Shown piece by piece: positions 49,181-59,956 of a DNA stretch of 64,000 nt; positions within the stretch are counted from its first letter, which is position 1; the number at the start of each line of letters is the position of its first letter. The translations under genes were made by a program, and so were the position numbers. The stretch comes from Gammaproteobacteria bacterium (lineage in GTDB: Bacteria > Pseudomonadota > Gammaproteobacteria > Pseudomonadales > Halieaceae): the NCBI GenBank assembly GCA_030431585.1, contig JAUIIQ010000002.1:1-64000 (forward strand), read 5' to 3'. The notes below the pieces were generated by a model. That model did not search any database and was not told the origin of the DNA. It was given only the letters and a program-made list of their open reading frames with translations.

Positions 49181-49248
49181 GTTTTCTCTCCAGCTGACGG
49201 TAAATGAGTAGGGCAGTGTAGGGCAGTGTGTGCCTTACTTCCAGCGCC

Positions 49249-51087
49249 TCATTCGGCGCTGGCCTGTGGTGCCGGCTGTGCCGCTTCGATTTCACCTGCG
49301 GGAGCCAGGGTGACAATAGTCCAGCCCTTGTCGAGCATGGCGTCCAGCCGTGGGCTGTAGGCCTCAATTTTGTCCTTCTCGCGGAACGCGAGCAAAACGA
49401 TACGGTTGCCCTTGTCCTGCTTGAACTGCTCGTAACTATAGCCCTCGGTAAGCCTTGTGGTCTTGAGTTCGGCCCCTCCGCTGACATAGCTGAGTACTTT
49501 CGACAGGCTCACATCGCCGGAAAACAGCCGCCTGCCAGGCAGGTTTACGGAGGGGGTGTGCTTGTCCTGTTCGTTGTCGTTTGTCTCCAGTGCAATGGGT
49601 AGCATGTACACGTTCTGCCGACCGAATTCGTGGGCGAAATAGGTACAGGCAAGCTGGTTCATTTCTTCATTGCGTGACACCGCAAACAACTTGCCTATTC
49701 CGGCCAGTTCGAGGGTGCGCTCAGCATGATTGGACATGGGGTTGCCGTAGTAGGTAGGTATGCTCGCCATGCGGGCTTTGCGCAGACTATTCCAGTCGCT
49801 GTCGCTGATCAGCACCCTGAAGCCGGCATCCCGTAATACTCCGGCCAGCGCCCTTGAGAAAGCATTGGACCCGAAAAACAGTACGCCCTCTGGTTCCGGC
49901 TCAACCACGCCCAGTATTTTCGCCAGAGGTCGCGCCGTCAGGCTTTGCAGGACCACGGTGCCGGCAATGACGACAAATGCCATCGGTACCAGTAATTCCG
50001 CACCGGCAACCCCCTCCTGCTCCAGCCGCAGGGCAAACACGGCGCTGATCGCCGCCGCAATAATTCCGCGCGGGCCTATCCAGCCCAGTATCAGCCGTTC
50101 GTTCCAGGTCAGTTTTGTCCCCAGGCTGCACAGCATTACTTTGACGGGGCGGGCCAGAAACTGAATACCCAGCATTACCATCAATGCCGGCCAGCCAACG
50201 GCCTGTAGCTGAGCGAAATCAAGGCGCGCGGCAAGAATGATAAACAGGCCGGAAATCAGCAGGATGCTCAGGCTTTCCTTGAAGTCCAAAAGCTCGCGTA
50301 TATGCAGACCGCGGGTGTTGGCCAGCCACACCCCCATTACTGTTACTGCCAAGAGTCCCGATTCCGGAGCGAAGGTGTCTGCAATCGCGTACAGCGCAAA
50401 CACGACCAGCAATGTGGCCACGTTGTGGAGAAATTTGGGTACCCAATAGCGGCGTAAGGCTCGACCCCAGAGGAAGCCGACAACACAGCCAAATAGCAGC
50501 CCCGATATCAGCATGCGCAAGAATAACGTGGCGACCTCTAGCCAGGTATTGGTCATTTGGCTGGCGATGATTACGGTGAAGGTCAGCACGGCAAGAATGG
50601 CGCCAAGAGGATCAACCAGGATGCCCTCCCAGCGCAGTATACGCGCCACAGCTGGCGTGGGCCTGACTGCCTGCAGCATGGGCATGATGACGGTGGGGCC
50701 GGTCACGGTCATGATGGCCCCGAACAGGAAGGCCAACTGCCAGTCCATACCTACGAACCAATGGCTGAAACAGGCTACACTCACCCAGATAATTGCCACG
50801 CCCCAGGTGATCAGGCGCCGGACGACAACCCCGTGACCCCTGATCTCGTCAAACTGGAGTGTCAGGCTGCCCTCGAAGAGGATCACGGCGACGGACAGGG
50901 AGATGAACGGGAACAGCAGGTCGCCAAACAGTTCATCCGGCTTGAGCAAACCGATACCCGGTCCCATGACCAGGCCAAAGCCAAGCAGGAAGAGGATCGC
51001 GGGAACGCGTAAGCGCCAGGCCATCCACTGCGCGCTCAGTGAGAGTATGCCGATACCGGCCAGCAACAACAGGGTGTGATGGGACAT
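49249..51087 (-). CDS. CPA1-type Na+(K+):H+ antiporter with TrkA-N-like domain
   Basis: 12-13 TM N-terminal half; GWIGPRGIIAAAISAVFALRL; C-terminal Rossmann-like VLFFGSNAFSRALAGVLRDAGFRVLISDSD. Confidence 0.88.
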   Translation of the reverse strand: MSHHTLLLLAGIGILSLSAQWMAWRLRVPAILFLLGFGLVMGPGIGLLKPDELFGDLLFPFISLSVAVILFEGSLTLQFDEIRGHGVVVRRLITWGVAIIWVSVACFSHWFVGMDWQLAFLFGAIMTVTGPTVIMPMLQAVRPTPAVARILRWEGILVDPLGAILAVLTFTVIIASQMTNTWLEVATLFLRMLISGLLFGCVVGFLWGRALRRYWVPKFLHNVATLLVVFALYAIADTFAPESGLLAVTVMGVWLANTRGLHIRELLDFKESLSILLISGLFIILAARLDFAQLQAVGWPALMVMLGIQFLARPVKVMLCSLGTKLTWNERLILGWIGPRGIIAAAISAVFALRLEQEGVAGAELLVPMAFVVIAGTVVLQSLTARPLAKILGVVEPEPEGVLFFGSNAFSRALAGVLRDAGFRVLISDSDWNSLRKARMASIPTYYGNPMSNHAERTLELAGIGKLFAVSRNEEMNQLACTYFAHEFGRQNVYMLPIALETNDNEQDKHTPSVNLPGRRLFSGDVSLSKVLSYVSGGAELKTTRLTEGYSYEQFKQDKGNRIVLLAFREKDKIEAYSPRLDAMLDKGWTIVTLAPAGEIEAAQPAPQASAE

Positions 51088-51261
51088 CAGGGCTTTCCTC
51101 GCGCATCGATTGGCGCTTTTTCTGTCACGACAGGGCCGGCCCAATCAGGGTGAACAGGCTTTGGCACAAAGGCCAGCAATGCTACGGCAGGGGGCAGAGC
51201 ATGTAAAACGCCCGGCCCGGCTGTGAAAGCAGTCAGCCTGCAGTTATCGGGCGGTGAGGCG

Positions 51262-52272
51262 TCAGTCGTCGTCACGCAGGGTCTTGATTTCGGCTTTGAC
51301 TCGCTCCAGGGACTGCTCCAGTGACGCTTTCTGACTGGCGGCGCCGGACTTCGAGCGGTCAATATCCTCAAGTTGCTGCTGCAGGTCTTTGGTCAGGGCG
51401 CTCAAGCGTTCTATCTCCCGGGCTTTGTCGAAAACAATCTCTTCCGCCTTGACCCGATTTTCTTCGGCCACCGGCGTCGTGCGCTCAGGTAGAATCCTGA
51501 TGTCTTCGCTCTGGGTGATATGCCGCGTGATGGTAGGCGAGGCGACCTCGACCCCAGCCTGATGCAGAGTGTTGAGCAACTGCCGATTCAATTCCGAGCG
51601 CGCGGTGAGGACGCTTTCGACATCTGTCAACAGGCCACAGACTTTGTAGCTTATGGAGAAGTCGCCCAGCTCGACTATGTGCACGTAAGGGCCTTCCAGC
51701 CCGGCTTTTGCTGCTGCCTCCAGCATAAGTGGCTCGGCCGTGTCGTTGCCTGTTTCATACCCCAGTGAGACCTTCGTGGAAATGATAACGCCGGAACTGC
51801 GGACCACTGTCACTGACTGGTTGATAAAGGTCGCGTTGGGGATAGCCACCAGTTCGCGCTCTTCCGTCTGGATTTCGGTATCGAACAAACCGCGCTCTGT
51901 CACCTTTCCGTACAAGTCGCCGACCCGAATGAAGTTACCCACGGCAAAGGGACGGGTGGCACGCAGCATCACCGCCGCCATAAAATTGGTGACGAATGGC
52001 GCTGCCGATAACGCCACGACACCCGAGAGAACGATGCCGAGTAAGCCCAGTATCTGGTTGCGAGTTGACTCGTGAATGGGTGCCACAACAATGACCAACA
52101 CCATCGACAACAAGGTCAGTATGAGCAACGCCAACTGCCTCGGTAAACGTGCCTCGCTGCCCAGGTCCTTGTGGCGAGCCAAAAGAACATAGTGTCCGAT
52201 CGCCAGGACAACCAGGGCAGTTGGCAGGGCGACAAGCAAAGGGATATAGGACCACATAAAAAACTCCTGCAT
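51262..52272 (-). CDS. MscS-family mechanosensitive channel with C-terminal coiled coil
   Basis: RPFAVGNFIRVGDLYGKVTERGLFDTEIQTEERELVAIPNATFINQSV; C-terminal heptads. Confidence 0.88.
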   Translation of the reverse strand: MQEFFMWSYIPLLVALPTALVVLAIGHYVLLARHKDLGSEARLPRQLALLILTLLSMVLVIVVAPIHESTRNQILGLLGIVLSGVVALSAAPFVTNFMAAVMLRATRPFAVGNFIRVGDLYGKVTERGLFDTEIQTEERELVAIPNATFINQSVTVVRSSGVIISTKVSLGYETGNDTAEPLMLEAAAKAGLEGPYVHIVELGDFSISYKVCGLLTDVESVLTARSELNRQLLNTLHQAGVEVASPTITRHITQSEDIRILPERTTPVAEENRVKAEEIVFDKAREIERLSALTKDLQQQLEDIDRSKSGAASQKASLEQSLERVKAEIKTLRDDD

Positions 52273-52329
52273 GGCGTGATGTTACCTCTTCTGTCCGGAA
52301 AACATCACCGGATAGTGGTCAGCTTACCG

Positions 52330-53259
52330 CTATTTTTTCAGGCGCTGTCGATAGTGGCTGCGGCCCTGGGTATCGAGTAAATCAACGGTAAGTGAATGCC
52401 CATCCAGGGAAATAGTCGCAAAGCCCCGTTGAGGCTGTACAAACTCGGTGTCGGTGAGCCTCGGTGCTATCGATTTCTCCAGCTTTTCGCCACCCCCGTT
52501 GGTGCTCAGGTGCAGGGGTTCGCCGGGTCTTCTCAGCAACTGCTGGAATCGATCATTCGCACTGACATAGAGATCCACATCCAACTGTCTGCAGACTTCA
52601 ATGAGGCTGTGCATGACGCGTTTTCTGGAGAACGGGTTTTTCGTCAGGCTGCGAGCCGGATAGTGGCCAACCACTATCCGCCATACCGGGTCACCAGCCC
52701 GTCGCATCTGCTCACGAAGGAATTGTATCTGCCTGGCGGGTTGTTCGAGCATAGGTACGGTGTCCAGGAATACTAGCCTGGCCAGTACGCGCTCACCCGC
52801 ATTGCCAAAGTCTACGCTATAAAAAGTGTGCGGCATGTGCCATCTGCCGCTGCCCAGCTTCAGCCTTGCATAGTCCAGTTCCGCGGCGACGTTTCCCTGG
52901 TGATCATGGTTGCCCGCCACGGCATAAAAAGGCAGCGCCTCAAGATGTTCGCCGGTGTACAGCTCTTCAAAGCTGGTCCGCCACTGCGGGTCCTGTGTAG
53001 AGGCCACGCCCTGTGGATAGAAGTTGTCCCCGGCCTGTACAACAAAGTCAACGGGTTGTCCCGCAGCGACGTTTTCCATGGCACGGGCTATCATGGCGGT
53101 GGCCTCATTGTTGTAACCCTGCCTCCCTACCGCCAGAAAAGTCAGCTTGTCTGAAGAGGTCAGCGCTGACGACGCAAGGCCAGCCGGTATCGGCTCGGAC
53201 CTGCTGCAACCGGCCAGGATGGTGCACAAGGTGACAATAACGAACCAATACCGTTTCAT
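52330..53259 (-). CDS. metallophosphoesterase (lipoprotein signal)
   Basis: MKRYWFVIVTLCTILAGCSRS; VVQAGDNFYPQGV; YAVAGNHDHQGN; VVGHYPARS. Start uncertain. Confidence 0.85.
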   Translation of the reverse strand: MKRYWFVIVTLCTILAGCSRSEPIPAGLASSALTSSDKLTFLAVGRQGYNNEATAMIARAMENVAAGQPVDFVVQAGDNFYPQGVASTQDPQWRTSFEELYTGEHLEALPFYAVAGNHDHQGNVAAELDYARLKLGSGRWHMPHTFYSVDFGNAGERVLARLVFLDTVPMLEQPARQIQFLREQMRRAGDPVWRIVVGHYPARSLTKNPFSRKRVMHSLIEVCRQLDVDLYVSANDRFQQLLRRPGEPLHLSTNGGGEKLEKSIAPRLTDTEFVQPQRGFATISLDGHSLTVDLLDTQGRSHYRQRLKK

Positions 53260-53296
53260 TACCGTCACTGCGATATGCATTTTTTTTCGGCGTCGA

Positions 53297-54385
53297 TTAT
53301 CGGAACAACCCCAGCGGCGCAATCAGTAGTCGGTCGCCCAGGAATGAACCCATATACACCTTGCCCCGGTGGGCAGTCGCGACCGTGGCAGCACCCATCG
53401 GCGGCCCCTGGTGGGAGAAGATCACCCGGCTGTCCATTGTGTCCGGGTCCAAAGCAACGATGTCGAAGGCCATACCGCAGGTGACGCTGTGATCTTTGGT
53501 GCAGGCGCGGTAGACCGGCATCTCCATTTTATGACTCGTCAGCCACAGGCGCCCGTCCGGCCCCCAGGCACTGTTGTCCACATGTGGCACGTCCGCCGTT
53601 GCTACCAGCCTTTCCTCCACCAGATCGTACTTGTGTATGGCCTTGTCCATGTATTGGTTGATAAAGATATAGCGCTCATCGGCGCTTATCTCGATACCGT
53701 TCGTCAAGGCGCCACCGGTGCCCGGCAGCTGCTTCAGGCCGTCGTTGCGATTCCAGCGCCAGACGTCACCGGTTTTAAATCCCGCTATACCGCGCAGTTC
53801 GCCCAGAAAGTCGAGTGGGCGGAACATTCGGGTGAAAATAACATCACCATCTGCCGTACCAACCACATCATTAATCAGCGTATTGTCCGCCGGGTAAACA
53901 CAGCCCTCCCACTGTAATGCAGGCTCCCCCTGGTCAGGCAGTTGCACGGTGAACAGCTCTACCGCTTCGCGACCTCCGTGGTTGACCACCAGATACCGCC
54001 AGCTGCCATCTGCCAGCTTTACCAGATGGGTACCATGCGGGCTGATTGCCTCCCCCGGTGGTTCGGTACAACCGGGGTCGCCCTGCGGACCGGTGGGAGA
54101 TATGGCATCCGCAACCGGGTAGATGGGTAGCCAGCTCTCGTCATTAACATTGAACAGGAGGATGCGTCCCGGGAACGCACCCATATCGCCCAGCTCGCTG
54201 AGCAGGAGAAAATCTCCTCCGGGCACAATGGCTATGTCTTCGGGGCTCTGCATGCCGCAAATGGGTCGCAGTGTGCCTTTGTCGAGGCAGTCGGTGATCA
54301 CTGTGCCCTCGGGTACGCTGCAGCCGGTAAGCCACAGGGCGACCGCGGCGGTTGCCAGGCATCTGGCCGGGTTATTGAGTTTCAT
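53297..54385 (-). CDS. lipoprotein with beta-propeller (SMP-30/arylesterase-like) fold
   Basis: WLTGCSVPEG lipobox; IAIVPGGDFLLLSEL..., NDGLKQLPGTGGALTNGIEISADERYIFINQYMDKAIHKYDL. Confidence 0.7.
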   Translation of the reverse strand: MKLNNPARCLATAAVALWLTGCSVPEGTVITDCLDKGTLRPICGMQSPEDIAIVPGGDFLLLSELGDMGAFPGRILLFNVNDESWLPIYPVADAISPTGPQGDPGCTEPPGEAISPHGTHLVKLADGSWRYLVVNHGGREAVELFTVQLPDQGEPALQWEGCVYPADNTLINDVVGTADGDVIFTRMFRPLDFLGELRGIAGFKTGDVWRWNRNDGLKQLPGTGGALTNGIEISADERYIFINQYMDKAIHKYDLVEERLVATADVPHVDNSAWGPDGRLWLTSHKMEMPVYRACTKDHSVTCGMAFDIVALDPDTMDSRVIFSHQGPPMGAATVATAHRGKVYMGSFLGDRLLIAPLGLFR

Positions 54386-54590
54386 GCCTTGTCCATCCTG
54401 GCTTGCGGAGAATATTGCCCGTTGGCTTTGTGGGCCGGGTAGCTGGTATCTGGCATTGGCTTTTCCCTGAAAGAAGTGAGAGAACGTTCCACTGGTTGAC
54501 TAGTACAAAGTATAGAGCCTATTCGTGCAACTTTATTGTTTGACTTGAAGCCTGTTCGCCACCGCGCCCCAAGTCCTGTATAACGGCCCC

Positions 54591-55451
54591 ATGAAAATAC
54601 CTAAACGTATTCTCCCCCTGGTTGAGGATGGGCTCGTCGACGAGGTGGTGCGTCAGTTGATGAGTGGCAAGGAGGCCACGGTCTACGTGGTGCGCTGCGG
54701 CGGAGAGATTCGCTGCGCAAAGGTGTACAAAGAGGCCGCCAAACGCAGCTTCAAGCAGGCGGTGGAATACCGGGAGGGTCGCAAGGAGCGCAACAGCCGT
54801 CGAGCGCGGGCTATGGAGAAAGGGTCGAAGTTCGGACGCAAGCAGCAGGAGGAGGCCTGGCATAATGCAGAGGTCGATGCCCTTTATCGCCTGGATCGCG
54901 CCGGGGTGCGCGTGCCCACGCCATACGGCTGCTTTGACGGGGTGCTGCTCATGGAGTTGGTTACGGCCGGCAATGGAGAGGTGGCCCCACGTCTCAACGA
55001 TGTGCACCTCACACCAGAGCAGGCGCGGGAAGACCACGCCGTGATGATGGATTATGTCGTGAAGATGCTCAGTGCCGGATTGGTGCACGGCGACCTGTCC
55101 GAATTCAATGTGCTGGTGGATGAGTACGGTCCGGTGATTATCGACCTGCCTCAGGCAGTCGATGCCGCAGCCAACAATCACGCTGAGTCTATGTTGACGC
55201 GTGACATTGAGAATATGACTGAGTACTACGGACAATATGCACCGGAACTACTGGGCACCCGCCATGCACAAGAGCTCTGGGCGATATACGAGTCGGGTGA
55301 ACTCACCCCTGATACAGTGCTCACCGGGCGCTTTGAGGAAGATGAAAGCAGTGCGGACGTAGATGGGCTGATGCTGGAGATCAAGGCAGTCATGGAAGAA
55401 GAGCAGGCGCGCCGTGACCGATTGCGCGATGCCGAGGCCGACGAGGAATGA
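54591..55451 (+). CDS. RIO-type serine protein kinase
   Basis: SGKEATVYVVRCGGEIRCAKVYK; GLVHGDLSEFNVLVDEYGPVIIDLPQAVD. Confidence 0.92.
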   Translation: MKIPKRILPLVEDGLVDEVVRQLMSGKEATVYVVRCGGEIRCAKVYKEAAKRSFKQAVEYREGRKERNSRRARAMEKGSKFGRKQQEEAWHNAEVDALYRLDRAGVRVPTPYGCFDGVLLMELVTAGNGEVAPRLNDVHLTPEQAREDHAVMMDYVVKMLSAGLVHGDLSEFNVLVDEYGPVIIDLPQAVDAAANNHAESMLTRDIENMTEYYGQYAPELLGTRHAQELWAIYESGELTPDTVLTGRFEEDESSADVDGLMLEIKAVMEEEQARRDRLRDAEADEE

Positions 55452-56854
55452 CCAACACGGCATTCGACAGTCTCAACCTGGCTCCGGCGCAGCTGCGCAA
55501 TCTGGCCGATCTTGGTTATAAGGAAATGACGGACATTCAGGCGGCAGCATTGCCAGCCGCCATGGCCGGCGAGGACCTGATTGCCCAGGCCAAGACAGGA
55601 AGTGGCAAGACAGCCACGTTTGCCTTGCCGTTGCTTGCCAGGCTGAACCCGCGCGACTTTGGCACCCAGGCGATCGTCCTGTGCCCTACACGCGAGCTTG
55701 CCACGCAGGTTGCCACTGAGTTGCGACGATTGGCGCGCTATCAGCAAAATATCAAGATAGTGGTGCTGTGTGGCGGACAATCCATAGGCCCCCAAATTGG
55801 CTCCCTGGAACACGGTGCACACATCGTTGTGGGCACGCCAGGGCGTATCAAGGACCACCTGCGCAAGGAAACGCTGTCACTGGACCGGGTTGGCACACTG
55901 GTGCTGGATGAGGCTGACCGCATGCTGGACATGGGGTTTATAGAGGATATCGCCGGCATTATCGAGCATACGCCGGACACGCGTCAGACACTGCTCTTTT
56001 CCGCCACATACCCCGACGATATCAACAGGCTGAGCAGTCAGTTTCAGCGCAATCCCCGAAGAATATCGGTGGCCGCGCTGCTTGATGACCGCCAGATGGA
56101 TCAGCGGTTCTTTATCTGCAACGAAAGCGATAAGTTGCATGGCCTGGAGAAATTACTGCATTCCTGCCGGCCGGAGGCCGCCATCATATTCTGCAATACC
56201 AAGGAAAGTACCCGCGAAGTGAGCGCCCATCTGGCTGCATCCGGTATAGAGGCGCTTGCACTGAACGGTGATCTCGAACAACGCGACAGGGACCAGGTGC
56301 TGGTGCAGTTCAGGCAGCAAAGCTGTCGCATACTGGTGGCGACTGATGTCGCAGCCAGGGGGCTGGATATAGATGGGCTGCCCGCTGTGTTCAATTACGA
56401 CGTGCCCCGGGATGTGGAAACCTATGTGCATCGCATTGGTCGTACCGGCCGGGCTGGGCAAGCGGGCCTGGCGATGACGCTGATTGCGGAAAACCAGCGC
56501 TACAAGCTGGACGCGATCGCAGCTCATCAGCAGAAGCAGCTGCCTCTCGATATGCTGGATGATATCCGTGCCGGCGGCGATGCGTTGCCCCGGCCGTCTT
56601 ATGCGACTCTGGCTATTGCCGGCGGACGCAAGGACAAGGTTCGGCCGGGAGATATTCTGGGTGCGCTCACCGGCGAAGCGGGTATTGATGGCAAGGCGGT
56701 GGGTAAGATAGACGTGATGGAGTATGCAGCCTACGTTGCCGTGCGCAGGGATGTGGCCGCGCAAGCGCTTAAGCGCCTGGCGAACGGGAAAATCAAGGGA
56801 CGAAAGTTCAAGGTTCGACAGCTACAGGGGCAACCTCGCGCAGCCCGGCGCTAG
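55448..56854 (+). CDS. dbpA: ATP-dependent RNA helicase DbpA
   Basis: DEAD motifs ([38 protein letters not shown]) and C-terminal DbpA RNA-binding domain (VRPGDILGALTGEAGIDGKAVGKIDVMEYAAYVAV). ATGA overlap with RIO gene. Confidence 0.93.
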   Translation: MTNTAFDSLNLAPAQLRNLADLGYKEMTDIQAAALPAAMAGEDLIAQAKTGSGKTATFALPLLARLNPRDFGTQAIVLCPTRELATQVATELRRLARYQQNIKIVVLCGGQSIGPQIGSLEHGAHIVVGTPGRIKDHLRKETLSLDRVGTLVLDEADRMLDMGFIEDIAGIIEHTPDTRQTLLFSATYPDDINRLSSQFQRNPRRISVAALLDDRQMDQRFFICNESDKLHGLEKLLHSCRPEAAIIFCNTKESTREVSAHLAASGIEALALNGDLEQRDRDQVLVQFRQQSCRILVATDVAARGLDIDGLPAVFNYDVPRDVETYVHRIGRTGRAGQAGLAMTLIAENQRYKLDAIAAHQQKQLPLDMLDDIRAGGDALPRPSYATLAIAGGRKDKVRPGDILGALTGEAGIDGKAVGKIDVMEYAAYVAVRRDVAAQALKRLANGKIKGRKFKVRQLQGQPRAARR

Positions 56855-56886
56855 GTCTTGCGTGACGTGACCGGTACCTACCCGTG

Positions 56887-57099
56887 TCAGAGGCGCTTTA
56901 TCTGTAGTGTCTCGCCGCGAAACTCGATGACATCACCAGCGACGATCTTCTTGCGCCGGCGCGTTTCAACCTGGCCGTTGACGCTCACCTGCCCATCGCC
57001 AACCAGCAGCTTGGCTTCCCCACCAGAGCCCACCAGACCCTCAAACTTGAGGATCTTGTAAAGCTCTACCGGCTCCCGGTCGATTTCAACTATCTTCAT
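56887..57099 (-). CDS. RNA-binding S4 domain protein (YbcJ-like)
   Basis: LYKILKFEGLVGSGGEAKLLVGDGQVSVNGQVETRRRKKIVAGDVIEF. Confidence 0.9.
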   Translation of the reverse strand: MKIVEIDREPVELYKILKFEGLVGSGGEAKLLVGDGQVSVNGQVETRRRKKIVAGDVIEFRGETLQIKRL

Positions 57100-57138
57100 C
57101 AGGTTATACCTTGTGGCTGGAGAAGCAGGGACTGCCTG

Positions 57139-57405
57139 TTATTTGCCTTCAAGCAGTGGGTGATCATCCGGCAGCTGCCGCGTGATCCACAGAGCCAGCT
57201 TGTGTTCCATATTGGGGACGCTGATATCCTTCTTGGCCAGCGGTTGAATCAGGCCATCCTCCACCAGCGCTCGATAGATGTATTCTACTTTGAGCTTATG
57301 GGAGTCTTTGGCTTCCAGCTCGCCATATCCGCGCTTCTTGACATAGACGGCACCCACAGCGAGCGCTTTTTTAACCAGCTCGGCTTCCTGCTTGTTTTTT
57401 GACAC
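57139..57405 (-). CDS. DUF5062-like small protein
   Basis: GTG start: (M)SKNKQEAELVKKALAVGAVYVKKRGYGELEAKDSHKLKVEYIYRALVEDGLIQPL...ALWITRQLPDDHPLLEGK. The upstream part of the ORF is not protein-like. Confidence 0.65.
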   Translation of the reverse strand: MSKNKQEAELVKKALAVGAVYVKKRGYGELEAKDSHKLKVEYIYRALVEDGLIQPLAKKDISVPNMEHKLALWITRQLPDDHPLLEGK

Positions 57406-57529
57406 AATCGCCTCGGTCTTTTCCGGATGACATGAGGCGATTATTTCACAAACAGCGTGATCCCGCGCTGCATTATTCTGTGGGTTTATCGTGTCTGCCG
57501 CGCACAGCCGCACAGCTGTGCGCTGGTTA

Positions 57530-58087
57530 TCAGGCTGCGGCTTCTTCCGTGTTGAGGTCTGCTTGCAGTTCAGCCAGCTGGGTCTCCAACTCGCCAACTT
57601 TAGCCTGCAACGTGGCGCGTTCGCTTTTCACTTCATTGAGCGTTTTTTGCAGCAGACTGCTTGCTTTGGTCTGTTCCGCCAGCTTCTTCTTGTTGGCATC
57701 CAGATTCTTCTTCATTCGGGCCGGGTCAAACTGCTTCAGCGCCTTGTGCTGTGTGCGTTCTTCGGCAAGGTCCTTCTGTAGCGACTTCACCCGCTTTTTC
57801 AGCTCGCTGATCTCTTCCTGCAAGTTACCGGCGCGATTGGTCAGCTCGCGATTCTGACGCTCCACGTGTTGGTTCGCTTCGGCCTTGCTCGACAGGTCGG
57901 TGATGACCTCAAGCTGCTTGTCGATGGTCGCTTTCTGGCTTTCTACTGTCGCCTGCAACTCTGCATGCTCGTTTGCCTGGCGTTCTATAGTGGCCGTCTT
58001 CTCATCCAGTTGAGCCTGGTATTCTGCCCGGAGCTTCTCTTCCAACTCGATGATCTTTTCCAGCTTGTTGACACTTAACATACCCAA
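57530..58087 (-). CDS. coiled-coil hypothetical protein
   Basis: 185 aa, continuous Leu/Glu/Lys heptads. Confidence 0.75.
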   Translation of the reverse strand: MGMLSVNKLEKIIELEEKLRAEYQAQLDEKTATIERQANEHAELQATVESQKATIDKQLEVITDLSSKAEANQHVERQNRELTNRAGNLQEEISELKKRVKSLQKDLAEERTQHKALKQFDPARMKKNLDANKKKLAEQTKASSLLQKTLNEVKSERATLQAKVGELETQLAELQADLNTEEAAA

Positions 58088-58231
58088 TCTCCTCTTCGTT
58101 ACAGGATTGCACCTGCGCAGCTGAGTACTCCCATAGCCTCAGGTTCGGTGCGTTTACTGCGTGGGCACAAGGCTGTCATTGAGCAGCCGGCCCGGTTCAT
58201 ATAATTTCGTTTTACCAATCAATGCGACGGA

Positions 58232-59560
58232 TCAGCTGGCGCGACGGTTGCCACCACCAGAGTGGGCACGTGCTGCCCCGGAGCGGTTTCCAGCGCCTGG
58301 TCTGCCACCGCCCGCGCCGGCGCGCTTCCTGTTGCGACCACCACCATCTCGACTGCCCCTGTTGCCCTGATTGCGGCCGCCGCCACCCCCGCGCCCGTTT
58401 TGAATAGGCTCGGCCTTGATGCTTGGGTCAACATCGAAACCCGGTAGGTTTACTTTTTCTATGTCCGTACCCAGCAGTCGCTCAATATCCTTGAGCAGCT
58501 TGAGTTCGTCGACACACACCAGTGATATAGCGTGTCCCTCCTGTCCTGCTCGTGCCGTGCGGCCAATGCGATGAACGTAGTCTTCAGCAACGTTTGGCAA
58601 TTCAAAATTCACCACGTGCGGCAGCTTGTCTATATCAATACCGCGGGCAGCAATGTCTGTCGCTACCAGCACTCTGACGCGGCCTGCCTTGAAGTCCGAC
58701 AAAGCCCTGGTCCTGGCGCCCTGCGACTTGTTGCCGTGGATGGCTGCGGCGGTGATGCCGTCCTTGTCCAGTTGCTCGGCGAGTTTGTTGGCCACGTGCT
58801 TGGTTCGGGTGAAGACCAGCACCTGCTGCCAGTTCTCCTCTCCAATTTTCTGTGAAAGCAGCTCGCGTTTGCGCTTTTTGTCGACCGGATACACCACCTG
58901 GCTGACCAACTCGGCCGCTGTGTTCTGTGGAGTAACCTGTATTTCCACCGGTTGGTCGAGAAACTCGGCAGCCAGCAACTTGATCTCCTTGGAAAATGTT
59001 GCCGAGAACAAAAGCGTCTGTCTTTCTTCGGGAATAATATTGAGTATTTTGCGTATGTCGCGGATGAACCCCATATCCAGCATCCTGTCTGCTTCATCCA
59101 GGATAAGGATTTCTACGCGGGACAGGTCAATGCTGCGCTGCTGCACGTGGTCCAGCAGGCGTCCGGGTGTCGCTACCACTATATCGACGCCCTTTATCAG
59201 TTTCTGCTTCTGCGGATTGATGCTTACCCCGCCAAAGATAACGGCTGAACGAAAGGGCAAATAGCAACCGTAGTCGCGCACGCTCTCGTGCACTTGTGCA
59301 GCCAGTTCACGTGTTGGGGTGAGTACCAACACCCGCGGATGTCGCTTCTGTCCTTCCTTAGCGCGGGATTGCAGCTGTTGCAGTACGGGAAGCGTAAAAC
59401 CAGCAGTTTTACCGGTGCCTGTCTGGGCGCCTGCGAGCACATCCTTGCCTTGCAGGACCAGCGGAATAGCCTGTTGCTGAATGGGTGTTGCTGTGTCGTA
59501 GCCCTGCTTTTGGACGGCACGCAGCAATTCGGCCGACAGGCCAAGATCTTTGAATAACAT
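58232..59560 (-). CDS. rhlE: DEAD-box RNA helicase RhlE
   Basis: [58 protein letters not shown]; Gly/Arg-rich tail. Confidence 0.92.
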   Translation of the reverse strand: MLFKDLGLSAELLRAVQKQGYDTATPIQQQAIPLVLQGKDVLAGAQTGTGKTAGFTLPVLQQLQSRAKEGQKRHPRVLVLTPTRELAAQVHESVRDYGCYLPFRSAVIFGGVSINPQKQKLIKGVDIVVATPGRLLDHVQQRSIDLSRVEILILDEADRMLDMGFIRDIRKILNIIPEERQTLLFSATFSKEIKLLAAEFLDQPVEIQVTPQNTAAELVSQVVYPVDKKRKRELLSQKIGEENWQQVLVFTRTKHVANKLAEQLDKDGITAAAIHGNKSQGARTRALSDFKAGRVRVLVATDIAARGIDIDKLPHVVNFELPNVAEDYVHRIGRTARAGQEGHAISLVCVDELKLLKDIERLLGTDIEKVNLPGFDVDPSIKAEPIQNGRGGGGGRNQGNRGSRDGGGRNRKRAGAGGGRPGAGNRSGAARAHSGGGNRRAS

Positions 59561-59956
59561 GTATGTTTTGCTCCTGATTCTCTCAAAGAGAGCGCCTGAC
59601 CAAAGATGCGTAATGGCGAAATTGCCGGCAATTGGTTCGGTCCAGGACTGATGTAACTGAGGTGTTCAACGCCCTCAGAGTGAGGGGTTGAGGCATGGCG
59701 CAGACCGAAGTGCGTCAAGACGGGCGGCACTATACCAGAGTTGCCGGGAAAAGACAGGTGTAAAGTATAAGTCCCTGTTTATGATGCTGGTCAAAAAGTC
59801 GGTGTCACCGCTGTTGCTTCTTCGTCGAGTAAAGTGGTTGGCATGCGCTTGGTGGTATCATCGCCGCTGTGGATAGGGCGCGCACTAGCGACTGGAGTAA
59901 GTGCCTTGCCTACCGCAGCTCTCACAACACGAAACAGGCCCCGGAAGAATCAGCCT

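Noticed and set aside
57406-57597. N-terminal extension of the 57139..57597 ORF
   Set aside because: Overlaps the coiled-coil gene end and is not protein-like; GTG at 57405 gives a clean 88-aa DUF5062-like protein.
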